Origin: Ch71 sp050945695
Lineage (GTDB): Bacteria > Chloroflexota > Anaerolineae > DRVO01
NCBI GenBank assembly: GCA_050945695.1
Contig: JBMNTK010000044.1
Location: 1-21,252 of the forward strand
Length of the DNA stretch: 21,252 nucleotides
Direction of reading: 5' to 3'
Below are positions 13,174 through 20,847 of the stretch, one piece after another. The translations under genes were made by a program, and so were the position numbers. How positions within the stretch are numbered: the stretch's first letter is position 1; every line of letters starts with the position of its first letter. The notes under the pieces are model-generated. The model was not told where the DNA came from and did not search any database. It was given only the letters and a program-made list of their open reading frames with translations.

Positions 13174-15117
13174 ATGCAGGAGCACACAACCTTAGAACGC
13201 GCCCTGGTCTGGGCGATTGCAGCGCTTGTGGCCGTGTTCGTTTCGGCGTCGGGCCCCACTGCTGCTGGGATATCCGCTTCTGACTCCCCCTGCCAGGTCC
13301 TCCTGATAGCGCCGGAAGGCGAGTACGAACGCCTCAGTGATGCCCTGTCCTCGCTGAACGTGCGCATCCTGCACGAGTTCCCACCGGACGCCGTGATCGC
13401 CGAGGCACAAGCTGACCTGGCGAACCGGGCCGTCTCCGAGGGGTGGGCCCGGTTCGCTACTGCCGGGGAGGTGCCCGCGGCCGTTCGGGACTCGCTTTCC
13501 CCGGGCGCGCAGCTGGCGGCCGCCGCCTGGACGGCGCTGCATTCGCCTGAGTCCACGGGCTACCTCGGTGAGGAGCCCGTTCTGGTGGTGGGCGATGCTC
13601 TGCGCCCGCCCGACACCGTCGGGCTTGAGCCCCAGGCACTCGATCCCGCCCTGTATCAGCAGAGCGAGTACCTCATCGGCAAGGTGGCCGTGAACCTGGT
13701 CCTGGTGGAAAGCGACGGGTCCGTGGACCCCAGCTCGGAGAACTGGACGCCAGATCGTCAACAGCAGGTCTTCCAACAGGTCGTGCAGGCGCTCAGCTGG
13801 TGGCAGGCCCGCGAGCCTCGCGCCCAGCTCCAGTTTGTGTACGAGAATCACTACTCCAACCCGGTTCGCGTCCCCTATGAGCCGATCACACGCCCGCACT
13901 ACGAGGACCGGCTCTGGATCTCACACGCGATGCAGTCGCTGGGCTTCGGGCACTCTTCCTATATCACTGCTGTCCGCCTATTCAACCGCGCGACACGAGA
14001 GCGCCACAACGCCGATTGGGTCTTCACCATCTTCGTCGTAGATAGCCTCAACGACTCGGACAACCTCTTCTCCGACGGCTACTTCGCCTACGCCTACATC
14101 CACGGCCCCTACATGGTCATGACGTACGGCAACAACGGCTATGGACCGGAGCGCATGGGTGCCGTGGCGGCGCACGAGATCGGGCACATCTTCGGGGCGC
14201 TGGACGAATACGCCGGCGCCAACATCCCGGCCAGCACCGTGTCGGGCTACCTGGGCGTACCCAACGGCAACTCCCAGATCGGCGGAAGCATCGACGTGGG
14301 CTGCATCATGCGCGGGGGCATAGCGCCCTACCACCAGCAGCAACTCTGCCCGTTCACTGCCGGCCAAGTGGGCTGGCGCGACTCCGATGGCGATGGTCTG
14401 CTCGACCCCGTGGATACAGGCGTGCAGGTGGAGCTGAACCTGGCTACCCAAGACGAGAGCGTACGCCTGCTGGGCACGGCCTCCGAGCTGCCCTACCCCA
14501 GCCCTAACCGGCAGCCACTGAGCATCAACCGCGTTGCCGGGGTGGAGTACCGCGTCAACGGTGGGCCCTGGCGCTCGGTCTCTGCCTCAGACGGCCGCTA
14601 CGACTCCCAGGTAGAGCTATTCGATCAGGCACTTCCGCCCGCTCCCGTCGGGGAATGGAGCACTGAGGTGCGAGCGCGCAACACTCGTTCGGGGCAGGGC
14701 CTAGCCGAAGCCAGGCTATCAGTCCCGGAGGGCGAGGACCCCTTGCCCAAGATAGCAGTGCAGGCCAGCGTGGACGCCTCGGCCCGCCCGGGTCAAGCCG
14801 TGCTCTTCGGCACAGTCACCGCGCCACCAGGGGCCGGGGCCCTAGTGGCGCTGGAAGCCAGGCTAGACAACGGGGCCTGGCTGAGCGTGCCGGCAGCGGA
14901 CGGGGCTCTCGATAGCCCGGAGGAGCGCTTCAGCGTCACCTTCCAGGGGCTCAGCCCGGGAGAGCACCAGATACAAGTGCGCGCGGCCGCCGAGAACCCT
15001 TGGGTGGGCTGCGGAGACTGGGAGCAGGTGCTGGCGGTCGCTGGCTCCCCCAAGAGCACACCTCCGACGGTGACCGGCCCGGCCGAAGTCTACGTGCCTC
15101 TGGTCACCACCCGCTAG
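13174..15117 (+). CDS. Secreted zinc metalloprotease (HExxHxxGxxD type) with two Ig-like C-terminal repeats
   Basis: The 647-residue protein begins with a hydrophobic segment (about 10-32) that reads as a signal peptide or anchor. The catalytic motif HEIGHIFGALDEY (334-346) gives zinc ligands H334 and H338, catalytic E335 and a probable third ligand D344. The pattern resembles snapalysin and M6 peptidases. CIMRGG (377-382) may be the Met-turn. DSDGDGLLD (403-411) looks like a calcium-binding loop. Two related beta-rich segments follow (about 425-517 and 527-623), each with a V/L-E-x-R-(V/L)-(N/D)-x-G-x-W strand. A Ser/Thr/Pro linker leads to the terminal VYVPLVTTR. SD-like AAGGAAA precedes the ATG. 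The substrate is unknown; peptidase activity is inferred from the motif. Confidence 0.82.
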   Translation: MQEHTTLERALVWAIAALVAVFVSASGPTAAGISASDSPCQVLLIAPEGEYERLSDALSSLNVRILHEFPPDAVIAEAQADLANRAVSEGWARFATAGEVPAAVRDSLSPGAQLAAAAWTALHSPESTGYLGEEPVLVVGDALRPPDTVGLEPQALDPALYQQSEYLIGKVAVNLVLVESDGSVDPSSENWTPDRQQQVFQQVVQALSWWQAREPRAQLQFVYENHYSNPVRVPYEPITRPHYEDRLWISHAMQSLGFGHSSYITAVRLFNRATRERHNADWVFTIFVVDSLNDSDNLFSDGYFAYAYIHGPYMVMTYGNNGYGPERMGAVAAHEIGHIFGALDEYAGANIPASTVSGYLGVPNGNSQIGGSIDVGCIMRGGIAPYHQQQLCPFTAGQVGWRDSDGDGLLDPVDTGVQVELNLATQDESVRLLGTASELPYPSPNRQPLSINRVAGVEYRVNGGPWRSVSASDGRYDSQVELFDQALPPAPVGEWSTEVRARNTRSGQGLAEARLSVPEGEDPLPKIAVQASVDASARPGQAVLFGTVTAPPGAGALVALEARLDNGAWLSVPAADGALDSPEERFSVTFQGLSPGEHQIQVRAAAENPWVGCGDWEQVLAVAGSPKSTPPTVTGPAEVYVPLVTTR

Positions 15118-15148
15118 CCCTAGGGGGGTGACAACCGCTCCCTAGGGG
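15118..15148. repeat. Two CCCTAGGGG direct repeats, possible operator
   Basis: CCCTAGGGG occurs at 15118-15126 and 15140-15148. Each contains the 8-bp palindrome CCCTAGGG, and the starts are 22 bp apart, about two helical turns. They flank and overlap the promoter at 15128-15157: one lies just upstream of the -35 and the other in the spacer. This would suit a dimeric regulator binding one face of the DNA; no regulator is identified. Confidence 0.45.
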
Positions 15149-15157
15149 TGCTATACT
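15128..15157 (+). promoter_or_regulatory. Promoter of the HhH-TM-coiled-coil gene
   Basis: GTGACA (15128-15133) and TATACT (15152-15157) are 18 bases apart, each matching 5 of 6 consensus positions. Transcription would start near 15164, about 60 bases before the ATG at 15225. Confidence 0.55.
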
Positions 15158-15224
15158 CGCGACACTCACCGGAAAGCGCTACGGCCTCTGCCGTCGTCTG
15201 CGCCCGGCACTCTCAGGAGGACAT

Positions 15225-16262
15225 ATGGCCGCCGGTGGCGCTCTCGACCTCAATGCCGCCACGTTCGACGAGCTATGCTCAGTCCCGGGAGTAGGCCCGG
15301 CTCTGGCGCGCCGTGTCGTCAGCCTCCGTCAGCAGCGGGGTCGAATCGAGTCATTGGACGAGCTGCTGGAGGTGGAAGGGGTCACTCCCGGCCTCCTGAG
15401 CCGTCTGCGCCCGTATCTGACGGTCATCAAGACTTCGCCGGCAGATCCTGTGCCTGAGAGCGACCCGTCGGATCCCGCACCCTCTCCCCAGCCTGAGCCA
15501 CAGGTCGCGGAGGAGGAGCAGATACCCACCCAGGGCGCTCCTGAGCCGCGAGGCTCCAATTCGCTGCCCAACGAGGACAGCGCGCCCGGTGACGGACATG
15601 GTAGTATGAAGGAGCCTTCACCCATGCCGGATGCGGCACGTCCGAATCCGCCAAGATCCGATTCCCTCTTCGATGACGACGGGGAATGGCCCCGTAGCTA
15701 CGGCGGCGTGAGCTCGTCCATCCTCTTTGGCGAGCCCGACCCCGCCCAAGACCAAACCCCACCGCCGCCCTACCGAAGCCGGGCGGGAGCTCGGGCACTA
15801 GGCGTAGGGCGAGCGATCCTCCTGGTGCTCCTAGGTGCCCTCCTGGGAACCGCCCTCAGCCTGGCAGGCCTGACCGCGCTCAACGGTACCCTCTTCTACG
15901 CCTCACGCGATCACGTCGAGCAAGACATCTCCGTCCGGCTGGATGCCCTAGAGGCAGACGCTCAGGCCCAAAGCGACAGGCTGGATCGGATGACGGCCCA
16001 GGTGGGCAGCGCCCAGGCTCAGATCGAATCCGCCCAGGGGGCACTGGAAGAGCTTGACGAGAGCCTGGCCGAGCTAGGGGTGCGCGTGGCCGAGGTTGAG
16101 GGGCTGCGCGACCAAGTGGAAACGACAGTGGCCGAGATCGGCATGCTGGCCAATGACGTCAGCGCCCTAGAGGAAGACCTAGCGGAGGTGAGCGCGAGCA
16201 CCGATCGGTTCGGCGACTTCCTGGAAGCACTGCGCCAGGCCCTGGCGGAGACGGCCGAATAG
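15225..16262 (+). CDS. Membrane protein with N-terminal ComEA-like helix-hairpin-helix domain and C-terminal coiled coil
   Basis: The 345-residue protein has four parts. Residues 7-68 form a ComEA-type HhH domain: LDLNAATFDELCSVPGVGPA, then ARRVVSLR, then the second hairpin LLEVEGVTPGLLSRLRPYL. Residues 70-190 are Pro/Glu/Asp-rich and look disordered. A transmembrane helix lies at about 194-218. Residues 230-342 are a long heptad-rich coiled coil (RLDALEADAQAQSDRLDRM and onward), without cysteine. HhH domains bind DNA backbone, so this could be a membrane-linked DNA-binding protein, but no family name fits the whole chain. CAGGAGG lies 4 bases before the ATG at 15225. ffh follows after 128 bases with its own promoter. 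Function unknown. Confidence 0.8.
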   Translation: MAAGGALDLNAATFDELCSVPGVGPALARRVVSLRQQRGRIESLDELLEVEGVTPGLLSRLRPYLTVIKTSPADPVPESDPSDPAPSPQPEPQVAEEEQIPTQGAPEPRGSNSLPNEDSAPGDGHGSMKEPSPMPDAARPNPPRSDSLFDDDGEWPRSYGGVSSSILFGEPDPAQDQTPPPPYRSRAGARALGVGRAILLVLLGALLGTALSLAGLTALNGTLFYASRDHVEQDISVRLDALEADAQAQSDRLDRMTAQVGSAQAQIESAQGALEELDESLAELGVRVAEVEGLRDQVETTVAEIGMLANDVSALEEDLAEVSASTDRFGDFLEALRQALAETAE

Positions 16263-16314
16263 CCGTTCTCAGGGGTCTTCGCCGGCGCTGACAGCCTAAG
16301 TGGCGAGTGTGGGT

Positions 16315-16343
16315 TTGCTTCGCGCCTTGCGGTCGGCTAGAAT
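16315..16343 (+). promoter_or_regulatory. Promoter of ffh
   Basis: TTGCTT (16315-16320) and TAGAAT (16338-16343) are 17 bases apart. The predicted start is near 16350, which places the hairpin at 16352-16372 at the 5' end of the transcript. Confidence 0.55.
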
Positions 16344-16351
16344 AGGTTGTC

Positions 16352-16372
16352 GCGCCGTTCGGTGAACGGCGC
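16352..16372 (+). promoter_or_regulatory. 5'-leader hairpin upstream of ffh
   Basis: GCGCCGTTC (16352-16360) pairs perfectly with GAACGGCGC (16364-16372) around a GGT loop, and TTCTT follows. It sits about 20 bases before the ffh start. It may protect the mRNA 5' end or act as a weak attenuator; the short T run makes strong termination unlikely. Confidence 0.5.
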
Positions 16373-16390
16373 TTCTTAGAGTTTGGAGCT

Positions 16391-17713
16391 ATGTTCGAAA
16401 ACCTAACGGAGAAACTACAAGAGACCTTCGATAAGCTGCAGCGGCGTGGCGTCGTGACCGAGGCCGACGTTGAGGCGGCCATGCGTGACGTGCGCATGGC
16501 TCTGCTTGAGGCCGACGTCAACTACCGCGTGGTGCGGGGTCTCGTCAGCCGGGTCAAAGAGCGTGCCGTCGGCACCGAGGTGACCAAGAGCCTCAGCCCG
16601 GCCCAGCAGGTGGTGAAGATCGTCCACGAGGAGCTCATCAAGACTCTGGGCGAGAGCGCTCCTCTGGACTTGGGTGGGCCGGCGCCGCACGTGATCATGT
16701 TGGCCGGCCTCCAGGGTTCGGGCAAGACCACCACCGCTGCCAAGCTGGCCGTTAGGCTGCGCGGTGAGGGCCACAAGCCCCTCCTGGTTGCCGCCGACAT
16801 ATACCGCCCTGCCGCCGTGCAGCAGCTGGTAGTGCTGGGTGAACAGATCGGCGTCCCGGTCTACACCGGTGCGCCCGGTGAGGACCCGGTCAAGATCGCT
16901 CGCGATGCCTTGGCTGAGGCTCGGCGCAAGGGCAATTCGGTGGTCATCCTGGACACGGCCGGGCGCCTGCACATTGACGAGCGCATGATGGACGAGCTCA
17001 AGGCGGTTCGCGCCGCTACCAACCCGTCCGAAGTGCTCCTCATTGCCGACGCCATGACCGGACAGGACGCCGTCAAGGTGGCCGAGGAGTTCCACCGGGC
17101 CGTGCCGCTGACCGGCCTAATCCTGACCAAGGTGGACGGTGACGCCCGCGGTGGCGCCGCCATCTCGGTCCGTGAGGTGACCGGGGTCCCAATCAAGTTC
17201 CTGGCCACGGGCGAGCGCACCGACGCACTCGAGCCTTTCCACCCAGACCGGCTGGCTTCGCGCATCCTGGGAATGGGCGATATCCTGTCGCTCATCGAGA
17301 AGGCCGAGCGCAACATAGACCGAGACCGCGCGGCCGAGATGGAGCAGAAGCTGAGGACAGCCTCCTTCAACTTGGAGGACTTCCAGGAGCAGCTTCATCA
17401 GCTCAAGAAGATGGGCCCGCTGACCCAGATACTGGACATGCTTCCCGGCTTCGGCTCCATCAGCAAGCAACTGGCTACCGAGGACACCGACCGGGAGATG
17501 CGCCACATCGAGGCCATCATCAGCAGCATGACCGTTGAGGAGCGGCGCAATCCCCAGATCATCAACGGGAGCCGCAAGCGCCGCATCGCCATGGGCAGCG
17601 GTACCTCGGTTCAGGAAGTCAACGCCCTGCTGCAGCAGTTCCGGCAGGCACAGAAGATGATGAAACTCTTCTCGCGCGGGCGCTCACGCGGCATACTGTC
17701 GCTGTTTCGCTAG
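16391..17713 (+). CDS. ffh: Signal recognition particle GTPase Ffh (SRP54)
   Basis: The 440-residue protein binds signal sequences and 4.5S RNA and delivers ribosomes to FtsY at the membrane. The N domain (1-90) carries helical LTEKL and ALLEADVNY motifs. The G domain shows the P-loop GLQGSGKT (106-113), DTAGRLHID (188-196) and TKVDGDARGG (246-255). The M domain (about 310-430) has the methionine-rich signal-binding segments MGPLTQILDMLPGFG and the RNA-binding GSRKRRIAMGSGTS (393-406). The chain is complete and of ordinary length (E. coli 453). TTGGAG lies just before the ATG. rpsP follows after 77 bases, the usual neighbourhood in many bacteria. Confidence 0.98.
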   Translation: MFENLTEKLQETFDKLQRRGVVTEADVEAAMRDVRMALLEADVNYRVVRGLVSRVKERAVGTEVTKSLSPAQQVVKIVHEELIKTLGESAPLDLGGPAPHVIMLAGLQGSGKTTTAAKLAVRLRGEGHKPLLVAADIYRPAAVQQLVVLGEQIGVPVYTGAPGEDPVKIARDALAEARRKGNSVVILDTAGRLHIDERMMDELKAVRAATNPSEVLLIADAMTGQDAVKVAEEFHRAVPLTGLILTKVDGDARGGAAISVREVTGVPIKFLATGERTDALEPFHPDRLASRILGMGDILSLIEKAERNIDRDRAAEMEQKLRTASFNLEDFQEQLHQLKKMGPLTQILDMLPGFGSISKQLATEDTDREMRHIEAIISSMTVEERRNPQIINGSRKRRIAMGSGTSVQEVNALLQQFRQAQKMMKLFSRGRSRGILSLFR

Positions 17714-17790
17714 AGCTCGCCGCCGAGACCGGGCCCGACATATCACCGCTGGAGAGCTTCCGGCAACGAAAAGGGAGAGGTGCTAGCTAG

Positions 17791-18144
17791 ATGCTGAGAA
17801 TTCGGTTGCGCCGGGTCGGCGCTAAGGGCAGGCCCGCTTATCGCATCGTCGTCGCCGATAGCCGTTCACCGCGGGACGGCCGCTTTATCGAGATCATCGG
17901 CTCGTACAACCCGCTGGTAGACCCGCCCGTAATCGAGGTGGAAGAAGAGCGCCTGAACTACTGGCGAAGCCAGGGCGCACAGTGCAGCGAGACGGTCGAG
18001 CGACTGCTGGCCACCCGGGAACGACGCGGCACCGCCGAGGCAGCAGCTCCTGCTGAGCCCGTGGCCGTCTCTGAGCCGGAAGCGGCAGTTGAGGCCGCCG
18101 AGGAAGAGGAGTCCGAAGAAGCCACCGAGGCCGAGGAGTCCTGA
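17791..18144 (+). CDS. rpsP: Small ribosomal subunit protein bS16
   Basis: The 117-residue protein is a 30S assembly component. The core (1-82) is canonical: MLRIRLRRVGAKGRPAYRIV, then ADSRSPRDGRFIEIIGSYNP, then LNYWRSQGAQCSETVERLL. Residues about 85-117 form a low-complexity acidic Ala/Glu tail (AEEEESEEATEAEES) longer than in E. coli S16 (82 residues). Such tails occur in S16 of several phyla and are probably disordered. AGGGAGAGG precedes the ATG. khpA follows 46 bases later, most likely in the same transcript. Confidence 0.97.
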   Translation: MLRIRLRRVGAKGRPAYRIVVADSRSPRDGRFIEIIGSYNPLVDPPVIEVEEERLNYWRSQGAQCSETVERLLATRERRGTAEAAAPAEPVAVSEPEAAVEAAEEEESEEATEAEES

Positions 18145-18190
18145 TCCGGGCCCGAGGCCGGCGCCTGCGCCCTAGAAGTGGGGATATAGT

Positions 18191-18418
18191 ATGCGACCTC
18201 TCATTGAGTTTATCGCTCAGAACCTAGTGGAGTACCCTGAGAAGGTCCAGGTGATGGAGCTGGTTGGCCCCAGGGCCACCCTCTACCGGTTGCGCGTGGA
18301 CGGCAAAGACGTCGGCCGCGTCATTGGCAAGGGCGGCAGCGTCGCCAATGCCATGCGGACGGTGGTGCGCGTCGCCGCTGAGAAGAAGGGGCAGCGCGCA
18401 GTCCTGGAGATAGACTGA
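18191..18418 (+). CDS. khpA: KH-domain RNA-binding protein KhpA (YlqC family)
   Basis: This 75-residue protein is a single KH domain with the GxxG loop IGKGG at 44-48 (GRVIGKGGSVANAMRTVVRV). KhpA binds RNA, often with KhpB/Jag, and has been linked to cell division control and small-RNA function in Gram-positive bacteria. Position directly after rpsP is the usual one. In many genomes rimM and trmD come next; here they do not, and dprA follows instead. Confidence 0.95.
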   Translation: MRPLIEFIAQNLVEYPEKVQVMELVGPRATLYRLRVDGKDVGRVIGKGGSVANAMRTVVRVAAEKKGQRAVLEID

Positions 18419-18510
18419 GGGCGGTAATACCCAGCGCAAGCCGAACCCCGGCCACCGCCGGGCGCCGGCCTAGATGAAGGACCGGGCAGCGCCAGCAAAC
18501 GGAATGCCGA

Positions 18511-19683
18511 TTGTGGGCGCTGCTGCCTTTACCGGCCCAGTTTCGGAGGAGCGCTCTGGCCAACCACCATCCTGAGGACACGCCCTACTGGCTGGCCCTG
18601 AGCCGCGTGCCCGGCCTGGGCTACGGTCGCATTCAGCAACTCCTGAACCGCTTCGGATCACTCGAGCGTGCCTGGAACGCCCACGACGCCGAGATCCTCT
18701 TCTCCGGCCTGCCCCGCACGGTGGCGGAGGAGTTGCTGCGCTGTCGCCGCCAGACAGACCCTCAGGCCGAGCTCGCCCGCCTGGACGCTCAGGGCGTCAC
18801 CGCTCTACCGTACACCCACCCAGACTACCCTGAGCGCCTGCGCCACATTCCATCCCCACCGGCGGTGCTCTACGTTCGGGGCGCCATCCTTGAGTGCGAC
18901 ACCCTGGCCGTGGCCGTGGTAGGCACTCGCCGACCCACTCGCTACGGCCTGGAAGTCACTCGCCGCATAGTGGCCGGGCTGGCTGCCTCGGGGGTCACCA
19001 TCGTCAGCGGGCTGGCCCTGGGGATTGACGCCGCCGCCCACGAGACCGCCCTGGACGCAGGGGGACGCACCCTAGCCGTGCTTGGCTCCGGCGTGGACGT
19101 GGTGTACCCTCCCCAACACGCGCGGCTGGCAGCGCGAGTGGTAGAGAACGGCGCGCTTCTCAGCGAGTATGCCCTGGGCACCCGCCCCGATGCCCGCAAC
19201 TTCCCCCCTCGCAACCGCATCATCAGCGGCATGTGCCACGGGGTGTTGGCAGTGGAAGCCGGCGACCGCAGCGGCGCCCTCATCACCATCCAGTTCGCAC
19301 TGGAGCAGGGCCGAGACACCTTCGCCGTTCCCGGTGGCATCTTCTGGCCCATGAGCCGGGGCACCAACCAGCTCATCAAGCGGGGTGAGGCCAAGCTCGT
19401 CACCTGTGCCGAGGACATCCTGGAGGAGATGGACCTACAGATGGTCGCCGCGCAGACCGAGGTCCGCCTCGCCATGCCCGCCGATGACAACGAACGGCGG
19501 ATCATGGCCTGCCTGAGCCCAGACCCGGCACACGTGGACGAGATCGGCCGCTCCAGCGGCCTGCCCATGGCCACCGTCTCCAGCACGCTGGCCATGCTCG
19601 AGCTCAAGGGGCTGGCCCGCTCCGTCGGCGGAATGCACTACGTTTTGGTGCGCGAAGGTGGTGTGACGTACACTCAGGACTGA
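18511..19683 (+). CDS. dprA: DNA-processing protein DprA (Smf)
   Basis: DprA protects incoming single-stranded DNA and loads RecA during natural transformation. Counting from TTG 18511 (390 residues), a SAM/HhH-like region (about 25-75: YWLALSRVPGLGYGRIQQLL) precedes the Rossmann-fold core with VVGTRRPT (137-144), SGLALGIDAAAH (166-177), GSGVDVVYPPQH (192-203), FPPRNRIISG (231-240) and PGGIFWPMSRGTNQLI (274-289). A winged-helix domain covers about 325-380. The start is uncertain: TTG 18511 has no good Shine-Dalgarno, whereas CGGAGGAG at 18544-18551 sits ideally before CTG 18556, giving 375 residues that begin just ahead of the conserved domain. Transformation is not proven, as dprA is kept by many non-competent bacteria. 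Confidence 0.95.
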   Translation: MWALLPLPAQFRRSALANHHPEDTPYWLALSRVPGLGYGRIQQLLNRFGSLERAWNAHDAEILFSGLPRTVAEELLRCRRQTDPQAELARLDAQGVTALPYTHPDYPERLRHIPSPPAVLYVRGAILECDTLAVAVVGTRRPTRYGLEVTRRIVAGLAASGVTIVSGLALGIDAAAHETALDAGGRTLAVLGSGVDVVYPPQHARLAARVVENGALLSEYALGTRPDARNFPPRNRIISGMCHGVLAVEAGDRSGALITIQFALEQGRDTFAVPGGIFWPMSRGTNQLIKRGEAKLVTCAEDILEEMDLQMVAAQTEVRLAMPADDNERRIMACLSPDPAHVDEIGRSSGLPMATVSSTLAMLELKGLARSVGGMHYVLVREGGVTYTQD

Positions 19684-19762
19684 GAGGGGCCGCTTGTGGG
19701 ACGGCTCCCGAGGCCCGGTTGGGCGCCAGTCCAGTTAGACCCCCGTTAGGAGGCTCATCCCC

Positions 19763-20833
19763 ATGTATGCACTGATACTTGCCGGTGGGCAGGGAACCCG
19801 GCTCTGGCCCCGCAGTCGCCAGGATCGGCCCAAGCAGCTCCTGGACATCGCCTCATCCAGCACCATGCTCCAGGAGACCTACGCCCGAGTGGCGCCACTG
19901 ATGCCCCCGGATCATGTCTACGTGGTAACCAACGCGGTCTGTGAGACCGAGGTCTGCCGGCAGCTCATTGACGTGCCGTCGGAGAACGTGATCGTAGAGC
20001 CTTCCGGCAAGAACACCGCCCCGGCCGTGGGCCTGGGCAGCCTCTACATCCGCCGACGCGATCCGGAGGCCACGGTGGCCGTACTGAGCGCTGACCACGT
20101 CATCCGGCGCACGGATGAGTTCGTCATGGTCCTTCGGGCGGCCGAGAGCATCGCCCAACAGGGGTATCTCGTCACCATCGGCATCAAGCCGACGCGCCCG
20201 GAGACGGGCTATGGCTACATAGAAGTCGGGCCCGAGCTCGCCACCTACTTCGGCCACAGCACCCACGCTGTGGCACGCTTCACCGAGAAGCCCGACGCCG
20301 CCACCGCCCAGCGGTTCCTCGCCGGTGGCAAGCACCTGTGGAACGCGGGCATGTTCGTCTGGCGGGTGGATCGCGTCTTGCAGGCCATCTCCACCCACCT
20401 GCCGGACTTGAGCCAGGCGCTGGCAGAGATAGAGGCCGACCTGGGAACGCCCCAGGCCAGCGCCACCCTGCAACGCGTGTGGCGGGGAGTACAGCCGGTC
20501 AGCATTGACGTGGGTGTGATGGAGAAGGACGATCGGGTGGCCGTCGTCCCTGCCGACCTGGGCTGGAGCGATGTGGGCACCTGGGAGAGCCTGGCCGAGG
20601 TGCTAGGCCCAGACGAAGAGGGCAACGTGGTGGTGGGGGCCCAGCATCTCTCCCTCGACACCACCAACTCGCTCATATACGGCAGGCACCGGCTTGTTGC
20701 CACTATCGGCATGGAGGATGTCGTGATAGTAGATACCGACGACGTTCTCCTAGTGTGCCCCAAGAGCCGCTCCCAAGACGTGAAGGAACTGGTTGAGCGG
20801 CTGAAGGCGGAGAACCGTCAAGAGTACCTGTAG
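19763..20833 (+). CDS. manC: Mannose-1-phosphate guanylyltransferase (ManC/RfbM type, single domain)
   Basis: The 356-residue enzyme makes GDP-mannose from mannose-1-phosphate and GTP, for glycan and exopolysaccharide synthesis. Motifs are the nucleotide-binding ILAGGQGTRLWPRS (5-18) with RPKQLL, VEPSGKNTAPA, LSADHVI, FTEKPD, WNAGMFVWR, and GWSDVGTW near the end of the catalytic domain. It lacks the C-terminal cupin isomerase domain of bifunctional ManC/AlgA, so a separate mannose-6-phosphate isomerase is needed. TTAGGAGG lies 9 bases before the ATG. topA begins 15 bases after its stop, so the two are probably cotranscribed. Confidence 0.95.
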   Translation: MYALILAGGQGTRLWPRSRQDRPKQLLDIASSSTMLQETYARVAPLMPPDHVYVVTNAVCETEVCRQLIDVPSENVIVEPSGKNTAPAVGLGSLYIRRRDPEATVAVLSADHVIRRTDEFVMVLRAAESIAQQGYLVTIGIKPTRPETGYGYIEVGPELATYFGHSTHAVARFTEKPDAATAQRFLAGGKHLWNAGMFVWRVDRVLQAISTHLPDLSQALAEIEADLGTPQASATLQRVWRGVQPVSIDVGVMEKDDRVAVVPADLGWSDVGTWESLAEVLGPDEEGNVVVGAQHLSLDTTNSLIYGRHRLVATIGMEDVVIVDTDDVLLVCPKSRSQDVKELVERLKAENRQEYL

Positions 20834-20847
20834 GAGTGTTTCCTCAG

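Noticed and set aside
17714..17790. Possible small RNA gene (such as SRP RNA) between ffh and rpsP
   Set aside because: The 77 bases lack the SRP RNA tetraloop domain and any clear promoter or terminator.
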